From positions 1-5,646 of the forward strand of contig SKVI01000347.1 of the NCBI GenBank assembly GCA_007129525.1: a stretch of DNA of 5,646 nt, written 5' to 3'. The notes beneath the pieces were generated by a model. It was not told the origin of the DNA, did not search any database, and saw only the letters and a list, made by a program, of their open reading frames with translations. The stretch comes from Gemmatimonadota bacterium (GTDB lineage: Bacteria > Gemmatimonadota > Gemmatimonadetes > Longimicrobiales > Gaopeijiaceae). A program made the position numbers and the translations under genes. Positions 1-5,646 of the stretch are shown in pieces; position 1 is the first letter of the stretch, and each line of letters begins with the position of its first letter.

Positions 1-1769
1 ATCAGGTAGTCGGCATCCTGCATGAAGCCCAGGTCGTTGACCTCGAAGCCCGGAGTACGGAAGTGGGTGAAGGAGGCGAAGCGCCAGGGGCCGCCGCCCA
101 CCTTCCAGAGCTCCAGGGCTCCCGACGCACCCGTGAGGGAGGTGGCTTCGGGGTCCAGCTCCACGTGGTCGGCGTCGGGGCGCTGGTAGTAGCGGGCCGG
201 GGAGTGCTGGGTCCGGAGGAGGGCGTCTTCCGAACCCTGCACCCGGGAGCCCAGGAGGAATCCCTTCACCTCCATGGTGCCTTCCCGAAAGCGGTGGCGG
301 AAGTCCAGCCCGCCGGTGTAGGCTGCCCGGTGCAGCAGCAGCTCGTCGGCACCGGATCCGTCCCGAAGGGTGGCGGTGGCGATGCCGCCGATGGAGGTCT
401 CTCCTCCTCGAAAGTCCCGCTGGAGTCGACCGACGGAGTAGTTGGTCGTGGGCTCCACCTCGACGCTGATCCGCTCACCGTCCACCACGGCGCGGGCCTC
501 CTCCGATCCGGTGAGGGCGCTGAGCACTCCCACGGACCACCCCTCCGAGGTACGGCCCGAGAGCTTACCGGCCGAGAGGATGCGGGTCCGGGAGGGCGCG
601 TCCACCCATTGCGCGTTGGACGGCGTCCTCCCCTGGGGTGCACGCCCGATGCGCCGCGAGTAGAAGAGCCGGGGGTTGGATCCGGCACCGTCACCCAGCC
701 CGATCCCGAAGTTGAATATGGAGGCACCCTCCTGAAAGAAGGGCCGCTGTTCGGGAAAGAAGGTCTCGAAGGCGGTGAGGTTCACCTGGGCCGGGTCGGC
801 CTCCACCTGTCCGAAGTCCGGGTTCACCGTCAGGTCCAGGGTCAGGTCGCTGGTGACCCCCATGCGCAGGTCGGCTCCCAGTCGCGCCGCGCCGTCGGTG
901 GCGCTCCAGAACGGGTCGGCGGCGTCGCCGGGGCTCCGGGCCAGCTCTCCTGCCGAGTAGGGGAGGATTTCGATCCGGGTGCCGGCCTCCAGGTCCCGGA
1001 TCCCGTGGAGGATGCCGGACCGGGAGACGATGGCCTGGTCGGTCGGACTTAGGGGGGCCCAGACCGAGAGCTCGGGGTGTCGGGCAATATCGCGAGCGAA
1101 GTTGATCCCCCAGGTCTGCACCGGTGCGCCGGAGTAGCGGAGCTGGGAGAGGGGGATCCGGAACTCGGCGGTCCACCCCAGGGAGTCGATCTGGGTGGCC
1201 ACGTCCCACACCGCCTCCCAGCCCGAGTCTTCCCGATAGTCGTCGTAGCGATACAGGTCCAGCTTGACCCCCGCCGGGTTCACGGCGAAGTGGAAGGCCG
1301 TGCGTCGGTCCAGGTGCGAGTCCACTATGACGTGGACCATGTCGGAGTTCTGGGTCTGACCGCGCCGAGCCAGAGGTGCGTCGATGGAGTCGGGCGACCG
1401 GTCGAAGGCACGGATGCCCACGTAGAGCGCGTCGTCGTCGTACAGGACCCGCGCCTCGGTCCGCTCACTGGCAGGCTCGCCTTCGCGGGGCTCCACCTGC
1501 ACGAAACCGGTGGCCCGCGGAGCCGAGTCCCAGACCGGATCCGAGAGGTCGCCGTCAATGACGGGTGCGCGTCCCTGGATCCGGACCGCCTCCAGGGAGG
1601 GGCCGGCCTGGACGTGGGCGTCAACGGTGTCGGGCTGCTCCTGGCCGGCTGCTGCCGTGGCTCCAAGCCCTGCCAGGGGCGCCGTCATCCACAGGAGGGC
1701 CAGCATCGCCGGCAGCGCGGCACGGCGGATCGGTGCAGGCACTCTGTCAGAGGTGTTGGGTGGGCTCAT
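1..1769 (-). CDS. DUF5916 protein with CBM9-like N-terminal domain, exported (3' end outside window)
   Basis: The reading frame is open from an ATG at 1769 to the left edge: 589 codons without a stop, so the C-terminus is missing. Residues 1-42 look like a signal peptide: Arg15-Arg16, a hydrophobic run at about 17-36, and an Ala-rich cleavage region near AAAGQ. Residues about 60-245 match a CBM9-like beta-sandwich, with IDGDLSDPVWD at 71-81 and FHFAVNPAGV at 159-168. DUF5916 follows, with its hallmark motifs VNPDFGQVEADP (315-326), FFPEQRPFFQEG (337-348) and FYSRRIG (369-375). The alternating, aromatic-rich strands after that suggest an outer-membrane beta-barrel. Relatives are usually several hundred residues to about 900, so a substantial C-terminal part probably lies outside. 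The biochemical role of DUF5916 is unknown; carbohydrate binding is suggested only by the CBM9 resemblance. A GGGAG at 1780-1784 lies 10 bases before the start. The gene is divergent from the DapF-family gene. The family call is confident; the function is not. Confidence 0.9.
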   Translation of the reverse strand, partial: MSPPNTSDRVPAPIRRAALPAMLALLWMTAPLAGLGATAAAGQEQPDTVDAHVQAGPSLEAVRIQGRAPVIDGDLSDPVWDSAPRATGFVQVEPREGEPASERTEARVLYDDDALYVGIRAFDRSPDSIDAPLARRGQTQNSDMVHVIVDSHLDRRTAFHFAVNPAGVKLDLYRYDDYREDSGWEAVWDVATQIDSLGWTAEFRIPLSQLRYSGAPVQTWGINFARDIARHPELSVWAPLSPTDQAIVSRSGILHGIRDLEAGTRIEILPYSAGELARSPGDAADPFWSATDGAARLGADLRMGVTSDLTLDLTVNPDFGQVEADPAQVNLTAFETFFPEQRPFFQEGASIFNFGIGLGDGAGSNPRLFYSRRIGRAPQGRTPSNAQWVDAPSRTRILSAGKLSGRTSEGWSVGVLSALTGSEEARAVVDGERISVEVEPTTNYSVGRLQRDFRGGETSIGGIATATLRDGSGADELLLHRAAYTGGLDFRHRFREGTMEVKGFLLGSRVQGSEDALLRTQHSPARYYQRPDADHVELDPEATSLTGASGALELWKVGGGPWRFASFTHFRTPGFEVNDLGFMQDADYL

Positions 1770-1779
1770 GGTATGGGGT

Positions 1780-1784
1780 CTCCC
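1780..1784 (-). promoter_or_regulatory. Ribosome binding site of the DUF5916 gene
   Basis: On the minus strand GGGAG ends 10 bases before the ATG at 1769. It is a moderate Shine-Dalgarno match. It supports this start, which also places an export signal at the N-terminus. Confidence 0.5.
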
Positions 1785-1896
1785 GTCCTGCAGGCGGAAG
1801 CGGGGGTTCCACCGCCGCCCATAGTCGTGTTGTATTGTCGAGGAGTGACGTGTAGCCGTCGCTGGCTTCATCCGGCCCTACGAGACACCGGGCGAG

Positions 1897-1912
1897 CCGG
1901 TTTCAGAACCGG
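1897..1912. repeat. Small perfect inverted repeat in the leader of the DapF-family gene
   Basis: CCGGTT (1897-1902) and AACCGG (1907-1912) form a 6-base-pair stem around the loop TCAG. It ends 46 bases before the start codon and 28 bases before the Shine-Dalgarno. It could be an operator half-site pair or an RNA hairpin, or simply chance in GC-rich DNA. There is no T-tract, so it is not an intrinsic terminator. Confidence 0.35.
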
Positions 1913-1940
1913 GCCGCCGGCGGGACATTCCGACTCTTTC

Positions 1941-1950
1941 AGGAGGAGAG
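1941..1950 (+). promoter_or_regulatory. Strong Shine-Dalgarno that fixes the start of the DapF-family gene
   Basis: AGGAGGAGAG contains a complete AGGAGG and ends 8 bases before the ATG at 1959. The same frame stays open upstream for almost 300 codons, but that stretch is antisense to the DUF5916 gene and intergenic. This site is what decides the true start. Confidence 0.8.
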
Positions 1951-1958
1951 ACGCTCAG

Positions 1959-2894
1959 ATGAGCCCCAGACAGACCGGTGGTGTGACCCAGGACGCTCCG
2001 GTGGCGGGACCTTCCTTCTATCGAGCCCACGGGCTGGGCAACGACTACCTGGTCTTCGAGGGCCGGGACGGAGAAGGAGCCCACGGGTGGCCGGTGCGCC
2101 CGGAGGCGATCCGGGCCGTCTGCCACCGGCTCACCGGAGTGGGATCAGACGGCATCGTGGTCCTCATGGACGCCGAACCGGCCCCGGACGCGCCCTTCCC
2201 GCTCCGGATGTTCAACCCCGACGGCTCGGAGTTTGAACGGAGTGGAAACGGGCTCCGGATCCTGGCGGCATATCTGCATCGGTCCGGACGGGTGGGACAG
2301 GCTCCCTTCCAGGTGCGCAGCGGGGGGAGCCTGATCCGGATGCAGGTACACGACGTGACTCCGGAGGGCCGCTTCGACATCTCGGTGGAGATGGGCCGAG
2401 CGCGAACCTCACCGGACTCGGTGGGTCTCGAGGCGAACGCCGCCGAGGCCGACGCACTCCCGGCCATGGAGCACCCCGAGCTCGGGACGGTGGCCTTCCA
2501 GCCCGTCTCGGTGGGAAACCCCCACGCCGTGGTGTTCGGAAGGGACCTTTCCACAGAGACGTTGCATTCCCTGGGCCCCTTCCTTTCGGCACATCCCGCC
2601 TTCGCCCGGGGAACCAACGTCCAGTTGGCCCGGGTTGCAGGACCGGGACGTGTGGAGATCGCCATCTGGGAGCGGGGCGTGGGGCCCACCACGGCCTCGG
2701 GGACCAGCTCATGCGCGGCGGCGGTGGCCGCGGTTCACCAGGGTCGGCTGGATCCGGGCCCCATCCAGGTGGTCATGGAAGGAGGAACGTTGCAGGTGAC
2801 GGTCTCCGCATCGCTGGAGGTGGTCCTGCGGGGACCGGTCCAGGAGGTGGCCCGGGGCGAGCTCCTGTCAGGGTTCGTGAAGACGCTCGGCTGA
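1959..2894 (+). CDS. dapF: Diaminopimelate epimerase (DapF) family protein with both catalytic cysteines replaced by serine
   Basis: This 311-residue protein has the full two-lobed DapF fold, slightly longer than the usual 270-290 residues because of an N-terminal extension of about 18. Canonical DapF interconverts LL- and meso-diaminopimelate in the cytoplasm with a pair of cysteines, feeding lysine and peptidoglycan synthesis. Visible family motifs are GLGNDYLVF (25-33), NPDGSEFERSGNGLR (86-100), VGNPHAV (185-191), GTNVQLA (218-224) and WERGVGPTTASGTSSCAAA (237-255). Relative to the Haemophilus influenzae enzyme, the ligand contacts are kept: Asn28, Asn86, Asn187, His189, Asn220, Glu238 and Arg239. 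The catalytic cysteines (Cys73 and Cys217 there) are Ser95 and Ser247 here, with spacing to the neighbouring contacts unchanged. Cys252 matches a second, non-catalytic cysteine common in the family. No lysine or cell-wall genes flank it. Family membership is certain; epimerase activity is doubtful. It could be a serine-based variant, a different isomerase or lyase, or a pseudoenzyme. Confidence 0.93.
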   Translation: MSPRQTGGVTQDAPVAGPSFYRAHGLGNDYLVFEGRDGEGAHGWPVRPEAIRAVCHRLTGVGSDGIVVLMDAEPAPDAPFPLRMFNPDGSEFERSGNGLRILAAYLHRSGRVGQAPFQVRSGGSLIRMQVHDVTPEGRFDISVEMGRARTSPDSVGLEANAAEADALPAMEHPELGTVAFQPVSVGNPHAVVFGRDLSTETLHSLGPFLSAHPAFARGTNVQLARVAGPGRVEIAIWERGVGPTTASGTSSCAAAVAAVHQGRLDPGPIQVVMEGGTLQVTVSASLEVVLRGPVQEVARGELLSGFVKTLG

Positions 2895-2899
2895 CGCCC

Positions 2900-2923
2900 G
2901 GGCCGGTTCGTGTCCCCGGACCC
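2900..2923. terminator. Possible hairpin in the convergent dapF/lptG gap
   Basis: The 35-base gap between two convergent stop codons contains GGGCCGG (2900-2906) that can pair with CCGG-A-CCC (2916-2923), giving 7 base pairs with one bulged A and a 9-base loop. No T-run follows on either strand, so it is not a classical intrinsic terminator. It might slow polymerase from both sides, or be chance in GC-rich sequence. Confidence 0.3.
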
Positions 2924-2929
2924 TTCGAG

Positions 2930-4000
2930 CTATGTCCGGACCCGAGCCAGGAGGACGATGGCGCCCAGGAGGAAGAGGGCGTTCGGAAGCCAGGCGGCCG
3001 CCACCGCCGGCAGGGTGCCGGCGTACCCCATGGCCCCGGAGACCCTGAAGAGCATCATGTACAGGATGGTGGTCGCCAGCGAGATCCCGATCCCGTAGGC
3101 GGTGCCTCCCCGTCGGCTCGAGGTGGCCAGGGGGGCCCCGAAGAGGATGATGATGAAGGTGGCGATGGGGATGGCGAACTGCTGCTCGCGTTTGGTGAGA
3201 ACCCGGTTCGGGTCCCCGCCGGAGCGGAGGATCCGGTCCGCCAGGGTCCCCAGCTCGGCGTACGTCATCTCGTCCTCGTCGCGGACCGTGTCCAGGAGAT
3301 CGGTGGGGGCCTCGGCCAGGGTCTCGGGGGTGTACTCGTCGAAGGAGGACGCTTGCTCCCGCCCGTCGGGATACACCTCGCGCAACCACCCGTCCCGGAA
3401 GATCCAGCCCTCCTCCTCGTCCCAGACCGCCTCGTTGGCCAGGATGTGCCGGGTGGGGTCGTCGGCGTTGCGGGAGATCCGCTGGAGGGTCACCCCCTGC
3501 ATCCGGCCGTCGGAGGTGGTGAGCCGTCGGGCCGACAGCGACTCTCCGGCATCGGTGATGTAGACGAAGTTGGCCCGCCACTCCTGGCGCCTTTCCCGCT
3601 CGCCCAGCGCTTCGGCCGCGGCCTGGTTCGATCGGGGCACCACCTGCGAGAGGGCCACTCCGATTCCGGTGAGGAAGAAGCCCGCCACCACCATGGGAAG
3701 GATCAGCCGATAGAAGGACACCCCTCCCGCCTTGGCCGCCATGACCTCCCGGTGGATGGTCATGGGGTAGATGGTGAAGACCGATGCCAGGAGCGCCGCC
3801 ACCGGAAAGGCCCAGAGGAAGAATCGGGGGAAGAGGTAGACGTACCCCATGCCCACCTCGGAAAGGGTGAGTCCCCGGTCCAGGTACCGGTCCAGGTTGT
3901 CGGTGGCGTCCACCAGGATGAAGAGGAGGGGCGCCCCCACCACGAAAACCACGAAGAGCTTCAGGAAGGTGAAGGTGACCAGCCGGTCCAGGATCCTCAT
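2930..4000 (-). CDS. lptG: LPS export ABC transporter permease LptG (YjgP/YjgQ family)
   Basis: LptG is one of two inner-membrane permeases in LptB2FGC, which uses ATP hydrolysis by LptB to pull lipopolysaccharide out of the inner membrane toward the periplasmic bridge. The 356 residues are the normal family length. Six membrane segments are visible, three on each side: about 12-30, 51-77, 98-118, then 275-293, 300-320 and 329-353. The periplasmic beta-jellyroll lies between, about 119-270. EVMAAKAGG (85-93) after TM2 is the cytoplasmic coupling region expected to contact LptB. NFVYI (144-148) and the following strands resemble the jellyroll of E. coli LptG, which is why I call this gene LptG and its partner LptF. 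The start overlaps the stop of lptF as ATGA, and GAGGAG stands 8 bases upstream, so the two are translationally coupled. It ends with TAG, converging on dapF 35 bases away. Confidence 0.93.
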   Translation of the reverse strand: MRILDRLVTFTFLKLFVVFVVGAPLLFILVDATDNLDRYLDRGLTLSEVGMGYVYLFPRFFLWAFPVAALLASVFTIYPMTIHREVMAAKAGGVSFYRLILPMVVAGFFLTGIGVALSQVVPRSNQAAAEALGERERRQEWRANFVYITDAGESLSARRLTTSDGRMQGVTLQRISRNADDPTRHILANEAVWDEEEGWIFRDGWLREVYPDGREQASSFDEYTPETLAEAPTDLLDTVRDEDEMTYAELGTLADRILRSGGDPNRVLTKREQQFAIPIATFIIILFGAPLATSSRRGGTAYGIGISLATTILYMMLFRVSGAMGYAGTLPAVAAAWLPNALFLLGAIVLLARVRT

Positions 4001-5421
4001 CGGGCCGGCTCCTCGGTCATCACGCCGGAGGGCGAGCGTTCCGGAGCGCTGGAGCGCTTCAAGAGCCTCCCCAGCCGGTAGCGGATCTCATCCCAATGGC
4101 TCCCCCGGGATGTGGCCATCTCCTTGCCCATCTGCGAGGTCAGGTACAGACCCGGGATCAGGAAGATGATGTTCGGTGCCCACATGGCGATCCAGGGGTG
4201 GAGCTGTCCCCGGTCGGCGAAGCGCTCACCCACGATGAGACCGATCCAGTAGAGCAGGAAGATCCCCAGGGAGAGGGCGATGACCATGCCCACCCCGCCC
4301 TGCGGATAGCGGATGGCCATGGGGACCCCCAGGAGCACGAAGATGAGGCAGGCGAAGGCGATGGCGTGCTTCTTGTAAATCTCCACCTGGTACTGGTACA
4401 CGTTCAGGTACTGGGTACGCCACCGGTGGAAGGTCACCCTCATCTCGCTCATGAGATTCTCCAGCACCGGGTCGTCCATCATGCCGGCGAGATCAGCTCC
4501 CGGAGTCCGCTGGTCGTCGTCGGGACCCACCCGGAGTGCCTCCTCCAGGGCGCTCATGGAGGCCACCTTCATGTCGTCGGCCACGTTGTGTACGTCCTGG
4601 AGGTTCTCTTCCACCCGGTCCCGGAGCATGGGGATCGTCATCTCACGGTTGCTCCTGGAGCCCCCGCCCACCCGACGCTCCATCTCGGCGCCCACGCCCC
4701 GAAAGGGGATGATCTGGGTGTCGAAGTAGAGGCGCTGGAAGCCCCCGGGCCGGGCCTCGGCGGTCTCATAGACCACCCCCTCCTCCAGCGTCAGGTAGAG
4801 GTCCCGTCGGTCCGGGGTAAACGCCATCTCGCCCCGGTCGGCCACGATGGTCCGGGTTTCGCCGCTGCGGGTGAGGTCGTAGATCGTTACTTCGGTGAGC
4901 CGATTGGTGGCCTGATCGATGGCCCGGGCCCTCAGGAAGTAGCGGGTGTCGTCGGCGGTGTGCACCTCATTGATCACTTCTTCTCGGAGTTCGAAGGTGG
5001 GGCTCTTGCTTCCGAGGTCACTGATCAGGGAACTTAAACGGTGATTCGATTCAGGGAGGATCCGATCATTGAAGTAGAGCATTCCCACGGTGAGGACCGC
5101 ACCCACCCCCAGCACGGGGACCAGAAGGCGGGCCGGGTGCACACCTCCTGCCGCCAGCGCCATGACCTCGTTCTGGCCCGTCATGTCGGAGAAGGCGTAA
5201 AGGACCGCCACCAGGATCGACATGGGAAAGGTCAGCGCCACGATGTGGGGCAGGGACAGGTACATGAACTCGAGGATCACCGAGAGCTCGAGACCCTTGC
5301 CCACCAGGTCCTCCATCCGCTGCGCCACGGCGTTCAGGAAGAGGAGTCCGGTAACCGCCGTGAAGGAGAACACGAAGGGGCCCACATGGGACCGGATCAC
5401 GTAACGGGTCAGAATCCTCAT
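3997..5421 (-). CDS. lptF: LPS export ABC transporter permease LptF (YjgP/YjgQ family), with enlarged periplasmic region
   Basis: This is the partner of LptG in the LPS extraction complex and the first gene of the pair, the usual order. Membrane segments appear at about 13-33, 52-78 and 98-117, then 352-370, 376-398 and 408-430. The cytoplasmic coupling stretch NEVMALAAGG is at 84-93. The periplasmic domain (about 118-350) is long. A jellyroll-like part runs to about 240, followed by roughly 100 extra, highly charged and probably helical residues (about 242-345) that the E. coli protein of about 366 residues lacks. A charged C-terminal tail of about 44 residues (431-474) is also extra. The start at 5421 is supported by the MRILTRYV opening, which parallels that of the next gene, and by an in-frame stop at 5440-5442. 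No Shine-Dalgarno is visible before it. The stop overlaps the lptG start. LptB and LptC are presumably encoded elsewhere. Confidence 0.92.
   Translation of the reverse strand: MRILTRYVIRSHVGPFVFSFTAVTGLLFLNAVAQRMEDLVGKGLELSVILEFMYLSLPHIVALTFPMSILVAVLYAFSDMTGQNEVMALAAGGVHPARLLVPVLGVGAVLTVGMLYFNDRILPESNHRLSSLISDLGSKSPTFELREEVINEVHTADDTRYFLRARAIDQATNRLTEVTIYDLTRSGETRTIVADRGEMAFTPDRRDLYLTLEEGVVYETAEARPGGFQRLYFDTQIIPFRGVGAEMERRVGGGSRSNREMTIPMLRDRVEENLQDVHNVADDMKVASMSALEEALRVGPDDDQRTPGADLAGMMDDPVLENLMSEMRVTFHRWRTQYLNVYQYQVEIYKKHAIAFACLIFVLLGVPMAIRYPQGGVGMVIALSLGIFLLYWIGLIVGERFADRGQLHPWIAMWAPNIIFLIPGLYLTSQMGKEMATSRGSHWDEIRYRLGRLLKRSSAPERSPSGVMTEEPAR
4009..4014 (-). promoter_or_regulatory. Ribosome binding site of lptG inside the end of lptF
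   Basis: GAGGAG on the minus strand lies 8 bases before the lptG ATG. It doubles as the two glutamate codons in the last residues of LptF (EEPAR). Together with the ATGA overlap it indicates coupled translation of the two permeases, which are needed in equal amounts. Confidence 0.75.
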
Positions 5422-5569
5422 CGCGGATGGGCGGCAGGTTCATGATGTCGCGGCGAGTCCACATCCGGACTCGGGACCGGGGCCGAGAGTGGCCTCACAG
5501 CCGGACTCCTACCCTCATGCAGGGGGAGCGATCCCCCCGTCCTCCGCCGATACGGCTGGACACCCTCTG
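5422..5569. promoter_or_regulatory. Upstream region of the lptFG operon
   Basis: These 148 bases precede lptF and, on the other strand, a possible truncated gene. The lptFG promoter should be here or further right, but I see no clear -35/-10 pair. The 8-base sequence CCGGACTC occurs twice in direct orientation (5465-5472 and 5501-5508), 36 bases apart. A GC-rich hairpin lies at 5522-5537. A 17-codon plus-strand frame starts at ATG 5517 and stops at TGA 5568-5570, overlapping the next ATG; its proline- and arginine-rich composition looks like chance. Confidence 0.4.
5522..5537 (+). repeat. Perfect 6-bp hairpin with GCGA tetraloop
   Basis: GGGGGA (5522-5527) pairs with TCCCCC (5532-5537) around GCGA, a GNRA-type tetraloop when read as plus-strand RNA. 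No T-run follows, so it is not a standard terminator. It sits 33 bases before the possible plus-strand start at 5570 and could be a leader RNA structure, or chance. Confidence 0.4.
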
Positions 5570-5646
5570 ATGCTTCTCGACACCCTCATCCTCGTGGCTC
5601 TGGCGGCCGCCGTTCAGGCAGACGCGGAGGTGCGTCCGGCAGGGGA
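5570..5646 (+). CDS. Possible start of an exported protein, cut by the right edge
   Basis: From an ATG at 5570 the frame stays open for 25 codons to the edge. The peptide starts MLLDTLILVALAAAVQADAE: a hydrophobic stretch at 6-15 followed by VQA and then charged residues, as in a short signal peptide with cleavage near residue 17, although it lacks the usual basic N-terminus. No strong Shine-Dalgarno is present; a weak GGA lies 9 bases upstream. An upstream in-frame GTG at 5489 is a less attractive alternative start. The gene would be divergent from lptFG. The visible part is too short to name a family, and the frame may be non-coding. Confidence 0.35.
   Translation, partial: MLLDTLILVALAAAVQADAEVRPAG

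Larger units (their letters stand above)
1770..1958. promoter_or_regulatory. Divergent intergenic region between the DUF5916 gene and the DapF-family gene
   Basis: These 189 bases separate two genes transcribed away from each other, so both promoters should lie here. The only noticeably AT-richer stretch is 1821-1840 (around ATAGTCGTGTTGTATTGTCG), the most likely promoter core. I could not find a convincing -35/-10 pair with normal spacing on either strand, so no exact promoter is called. The region also holds a small inverted repeat (1897-1912), a 10-base GC palindrome CCGCCGGCGG (1914-1923) and the ribosome binding sites of both genes. No riboswitch, such as a lysine element, is recognisable. 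Confidence 0.5.

Noticed and set aside
63..1052. Long plus-strand open frame of 329 codons
   Set aside because: It is opposite the DUF5916 gene, whose family motifs are clear. Its Gly/Val/Pro-rich sequence is typical of the antisense of GC-rich genes and matches no family I know.
1821..1860. Sigma-70 promoter with TTGTAT as -35
   Set aside because: No acceptable -10 element lies at 16-18 bases spacing on the plus strand, and the minus-strand options are no better. Only the AT-richer patch is noted.
1077..1958. A 294-codon N-terminal extension in frame with the DapF-family gene, suggesting a fusion protein
   Set aside because: This stretch is antisense to the well-supported DUF5916 gene and then crosses the intergenic region. 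Its composition is low-complexity Gly/Arg/Val, and a perfect Shine-Dalgarno sits before the ATG at 1959.
2895..2929. Intrinsic terminator with T-tract between dapF and lptG
   Set aside because: A bulged stem can be drawn, but no run of T follows on either strand, so I list it only as a possible hairpin.
2868..3581. Minus-strand open frame of 237 codons overlapping lptG
   Set aside because: It lies in another frame of the lptG strand, rich in Arg, Pro and Gly, without the hydrophobic pattern of a permease.
2711..4081. Long plus-strand open frame of 456 codons
   Set aside because: It overlaps the end of the DapF-family gene and is antisense to lptG. It has no recognisable motif or membrane pattern and is a GC-driven shadow frame.
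4096..5037. Plus-strand open frame of 313 codons rich in His, Gly and Val
   Set aside because: It is antisense to lptF, whose six membrane segments and operon overlap are clear. The His-rich look comes from reversed Val, Met and Asp codons.
5066..5464. Minus-strand frame of 132 codons starting upstream of lptF
   Set aside because: It overlaps the N-terminal third of lptF in another frame and has Arg/Gly/Pro-rich shadow composition. No ribosome site or family motif is visible.

Overview
This is a high-GC window with strong G/C preference at third codon positions, from a diderm (LPS-type) bacterium. It carries the two inner-membrane permeases of the lipopolysaccharide exporter and a large secreted protein of the CBM9-like plus DUF5916 type. 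That protein type is abundant in Gemmatimonadota and also occurs in Bacteroidota and Acidobacteriota. Gemmatimonadota or a related high-GC lineage is my best guess, inferred from style and gene content rather than proven.

Layout. (1) Positions 1-1769, minus strand: a DUF5916 outer-membrane-type protein with an N-terminal signal peptide and a CBM9-like domain; its 3' end lies beyond the left edge. (2) Positions 1770-1958: a divergent intergenic region that must carry the starts of both flanking genes, with a small hairpin and a strong Shine-Dalgarno for the next gene. (3) Positions 1959-2894, plus strand: a full-length member of the diaminopimelate epimerase (DapF) family. (4) Positions 2895-2929: a 35-base convergent gap with a possible hairpin. 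(5) Positions 5421 to 2930, minus strand: a two-gene operon lptF-lptG joined by an ATGA start/stop overlap. (6) Positions 5422-5569: a divergent upstream region with a short perfect hairpin and a short repeat. (7) Positions 5570-5646, plus strand: possibly the first codons of an exported protein cut off by the right edge.

How the genes work together: LptF and LptG are the transmembrane pair of the LptB2FGC ABC transporter, which extracts LPS from the inner membrane; lptB, lptC, lptA and lptD are not in this window. The DapF-family gene would normally convert LL- to meso-diaminopimelate for lysine and peptidoglycan. It stands alone here, without lysine-pathway neighbours.

The most notable observation is in the DapF-family protein. 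Both positions that hold the catalytic cysteines of the family are serine (Ser95 and Ser247), while every other substrate-contact motif and the spacing between motifs is intact. The two serines use unrelated codons (AGT and TCG), which argues against a sequencing error. This is either a lineage-specific serine/serine form of the enzyme, an enzyme with a different reaction, or a ligand-binding pseudoenzyme. I saw no mobile element, CRISPR array, tRNA or rRNA.
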